Source: Thermotoga maritima MSB8 (GTDB taxonomy: Bacteria > Thermotogota > Thermotogae > Thermotogales > Thermotogaceae). From it: a stretch of 64,000 bases of DNA. Under the pieces are notes generated by a model that worked only from the letters and a program-made list of their open reading frames with translations, had not been told where the DNA came from and ran no database searches. A program made the translations under genes and the position numbers. Shown piece after piece: positions 63,379 to 64,000 of the stretch (positions are counted from its first letter, which is position 1; each line of letters opens with the position of its first letter). The stretch lies in the NCBI RefSeq assembly GCF_000008545.1, contig NC_000853.1, positions 1-64,000 of the forward strand, written 5' to 3'.

Positions 63379-63918
63379 ATGAAGAAATGGTTTTTGATGA
63401 GCGTGCTGGGAGTTTTCGCTTTTCTGATCATCCTTTCAGGATGTGTCTCTGCACCTGGTACGGGAGGAGCATTGAACAAGGTTCTAAAGGTAGAAACGGG
63501 TGATCAAGGCTGGAAAACGGCATGGTTCTATGGTATTGGGAACTACATCAACGCAGATGCAACCTACACCTACAGCGTCAGAATCTACCACGAAGAAGCC
63601 ACATCTGTGAAGTTCAACCTCACGTTGAAGACAACAACAAATCAGTACAAATCCATATTCTGGGGAAGAGAAGTGCTACCCGCAACATGGGTGACGATCG
63701 AGGCAACCTACACGTTGAACTCCTCTGATGGAAATCCCTCGGACATCTACATCGAACCTCAGACCCCCGGTATCACCTTCTACCTCGACGACTTCGTGAT
63801 CAAAGATGAGAGTGGCAAAGTTGTTTTGAAAACTGATTTCGAAGACGGTACAGAACAGGGCTGGTCAGGTAACAACGCCACTGTTTCGGTTGTGTACGAT
63901 CCTGCTCAATCTCAATGA
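63379..63918 (+). CDS. Lipoprotein consisting of one carbohydrate-binding-like module
   Basis: A 179-residue lipoprotein with lipobox LSGC near residue 22 and almost no linker. One beta-sandwich follows, with features of CBM22/CBM4 modules: WVTIEATYTL, YIEPQTPGITFYLDDFVI and DGTEQGW. There is no catalytic domain. AAGGGGGT precedes the ATG. Lying just behind xynA, it probably tethers xylan or helps hand fragments to the transporter; binding has to be inferred. Confidence 0.78.
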   Translation: MKKWFLMSVLGVFAFLIILSGCVSAPGTGGALNKVLKVETGDQGWKTAWFYGIGNYINADATYTYSVRIYHEEATSVKFNLTLKTTTNQYKSIFWGREVLPATWVTIEATYTLNSSDGNPSDIYIEPQTPGITFYLDDFVIKDESGKVVLKTDFEDGTEQGWSGNNATVSVVYDPAQSQ

Positions 63919-63930
63919 GCTGAGACATCA

Positions 63931-63965
63931 AAAAACAACCCCCGCTCGTGCGGGGGGTTATTCTT
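63931..63965. terminator. bidirectional terminator after the lipoprotein gene
   Basis: AACCCCCGC (63937-63945) pairs with GCGGGGG and GTT (63950-63959) around TCGT. The minus strand continues GTTGTTTTTTG, so it also suits a convergent gene beyond the window. Confidence 0.75.
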
Positions 63966-64000
63966 CATACACTGTGTAGATACTCATTTTTCAAATATCT

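Overview
The window looks like a chromosomal segment of a hyperthermophilic Thermotoga. The 30-bp CRISPR repeat, the gene order (laminarinase, beta-glucosidase, pyruvate:ferredoxin oxidoreductase, xylanase), very strong GGAGGTG ribosome binding sites, frequent GTG/TTG starts and densely overlapping operons all fit. From memory, the order agrees with the start of the Thermotoga maritima genome (about TM0005 to TM0062). That identification is recollection, not a database match.

Layout. 1-3105: a probable 3' end of an unidentified gene, a leader with a good promoter, and a 41-repeat CRISPR array without cas genes. 3155-7461 (-): helicase, dipeptide epimerase and transglutaminase-like protein. 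7495-8169 (+): cyclase-family hydrolase. 8205-11343 (-): NuoE/ferredoxin/NuoF-like electron-transfer genes with a translationally coupled ferritin-like protein. 11547-13154 (+): a diiron sensor-like protein and a soluble chemoreceptor. 13245-16305 (+): porGDAB. 16347-17802 (+): SDR, CrcB and DUF190. 17799-19331 (-): MutL.

19428-32469 (-) is one beta-glucan utilisation unit. A ROK repressor comes first, then a binding protein, two permeases, two ATPases, a small membrane protein, a GH3 beta-glucosidase, a GH16 laminarinase and a chemoreceptor. 32828-34015 is an Ig-domain esterase and 34103-35176 a DUF362 ferredoxin-like protein. 35222-40928 runs from a secreted protein with a frameshift through THEP1 NTPase and a tandem-HD protein to PTPS, FolE2, FolP and FolK. 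40912-43743 (-) holds a Xaa-Pro peptidase and an ABC exporter, and 43828-44376 a small beta-barrel protein.

44753-46294 is an IS200/IS605 element with intact tnpB, truncated tnpA and hairpin ends. It sits inside a broken DUF362 gene. 47182-51631 (+) is a Fur-box-preceded FeoA/FeoB operon that continues into a membrane protein, an esterase and a lipoprotein. 51632-59825 (-) is a xylan unit: alpha-glucuronidase and an oligosaccharide ABC transporter. It faces divergently the giant xylanase XynA (60144-63323) and a carbohydrate-binding-like lipoprotein.

Functionally the window combines polysaccharide capture and hydrolysis (laminarin, cellobiose, glucuronoxylan), uptake of the oligosaccharides, fermentation of pyruvate through ferredoxin, folate synthesis, iron uptake, oxygen response and mobile-element defence. 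I see no tRNA or rRNA genes.
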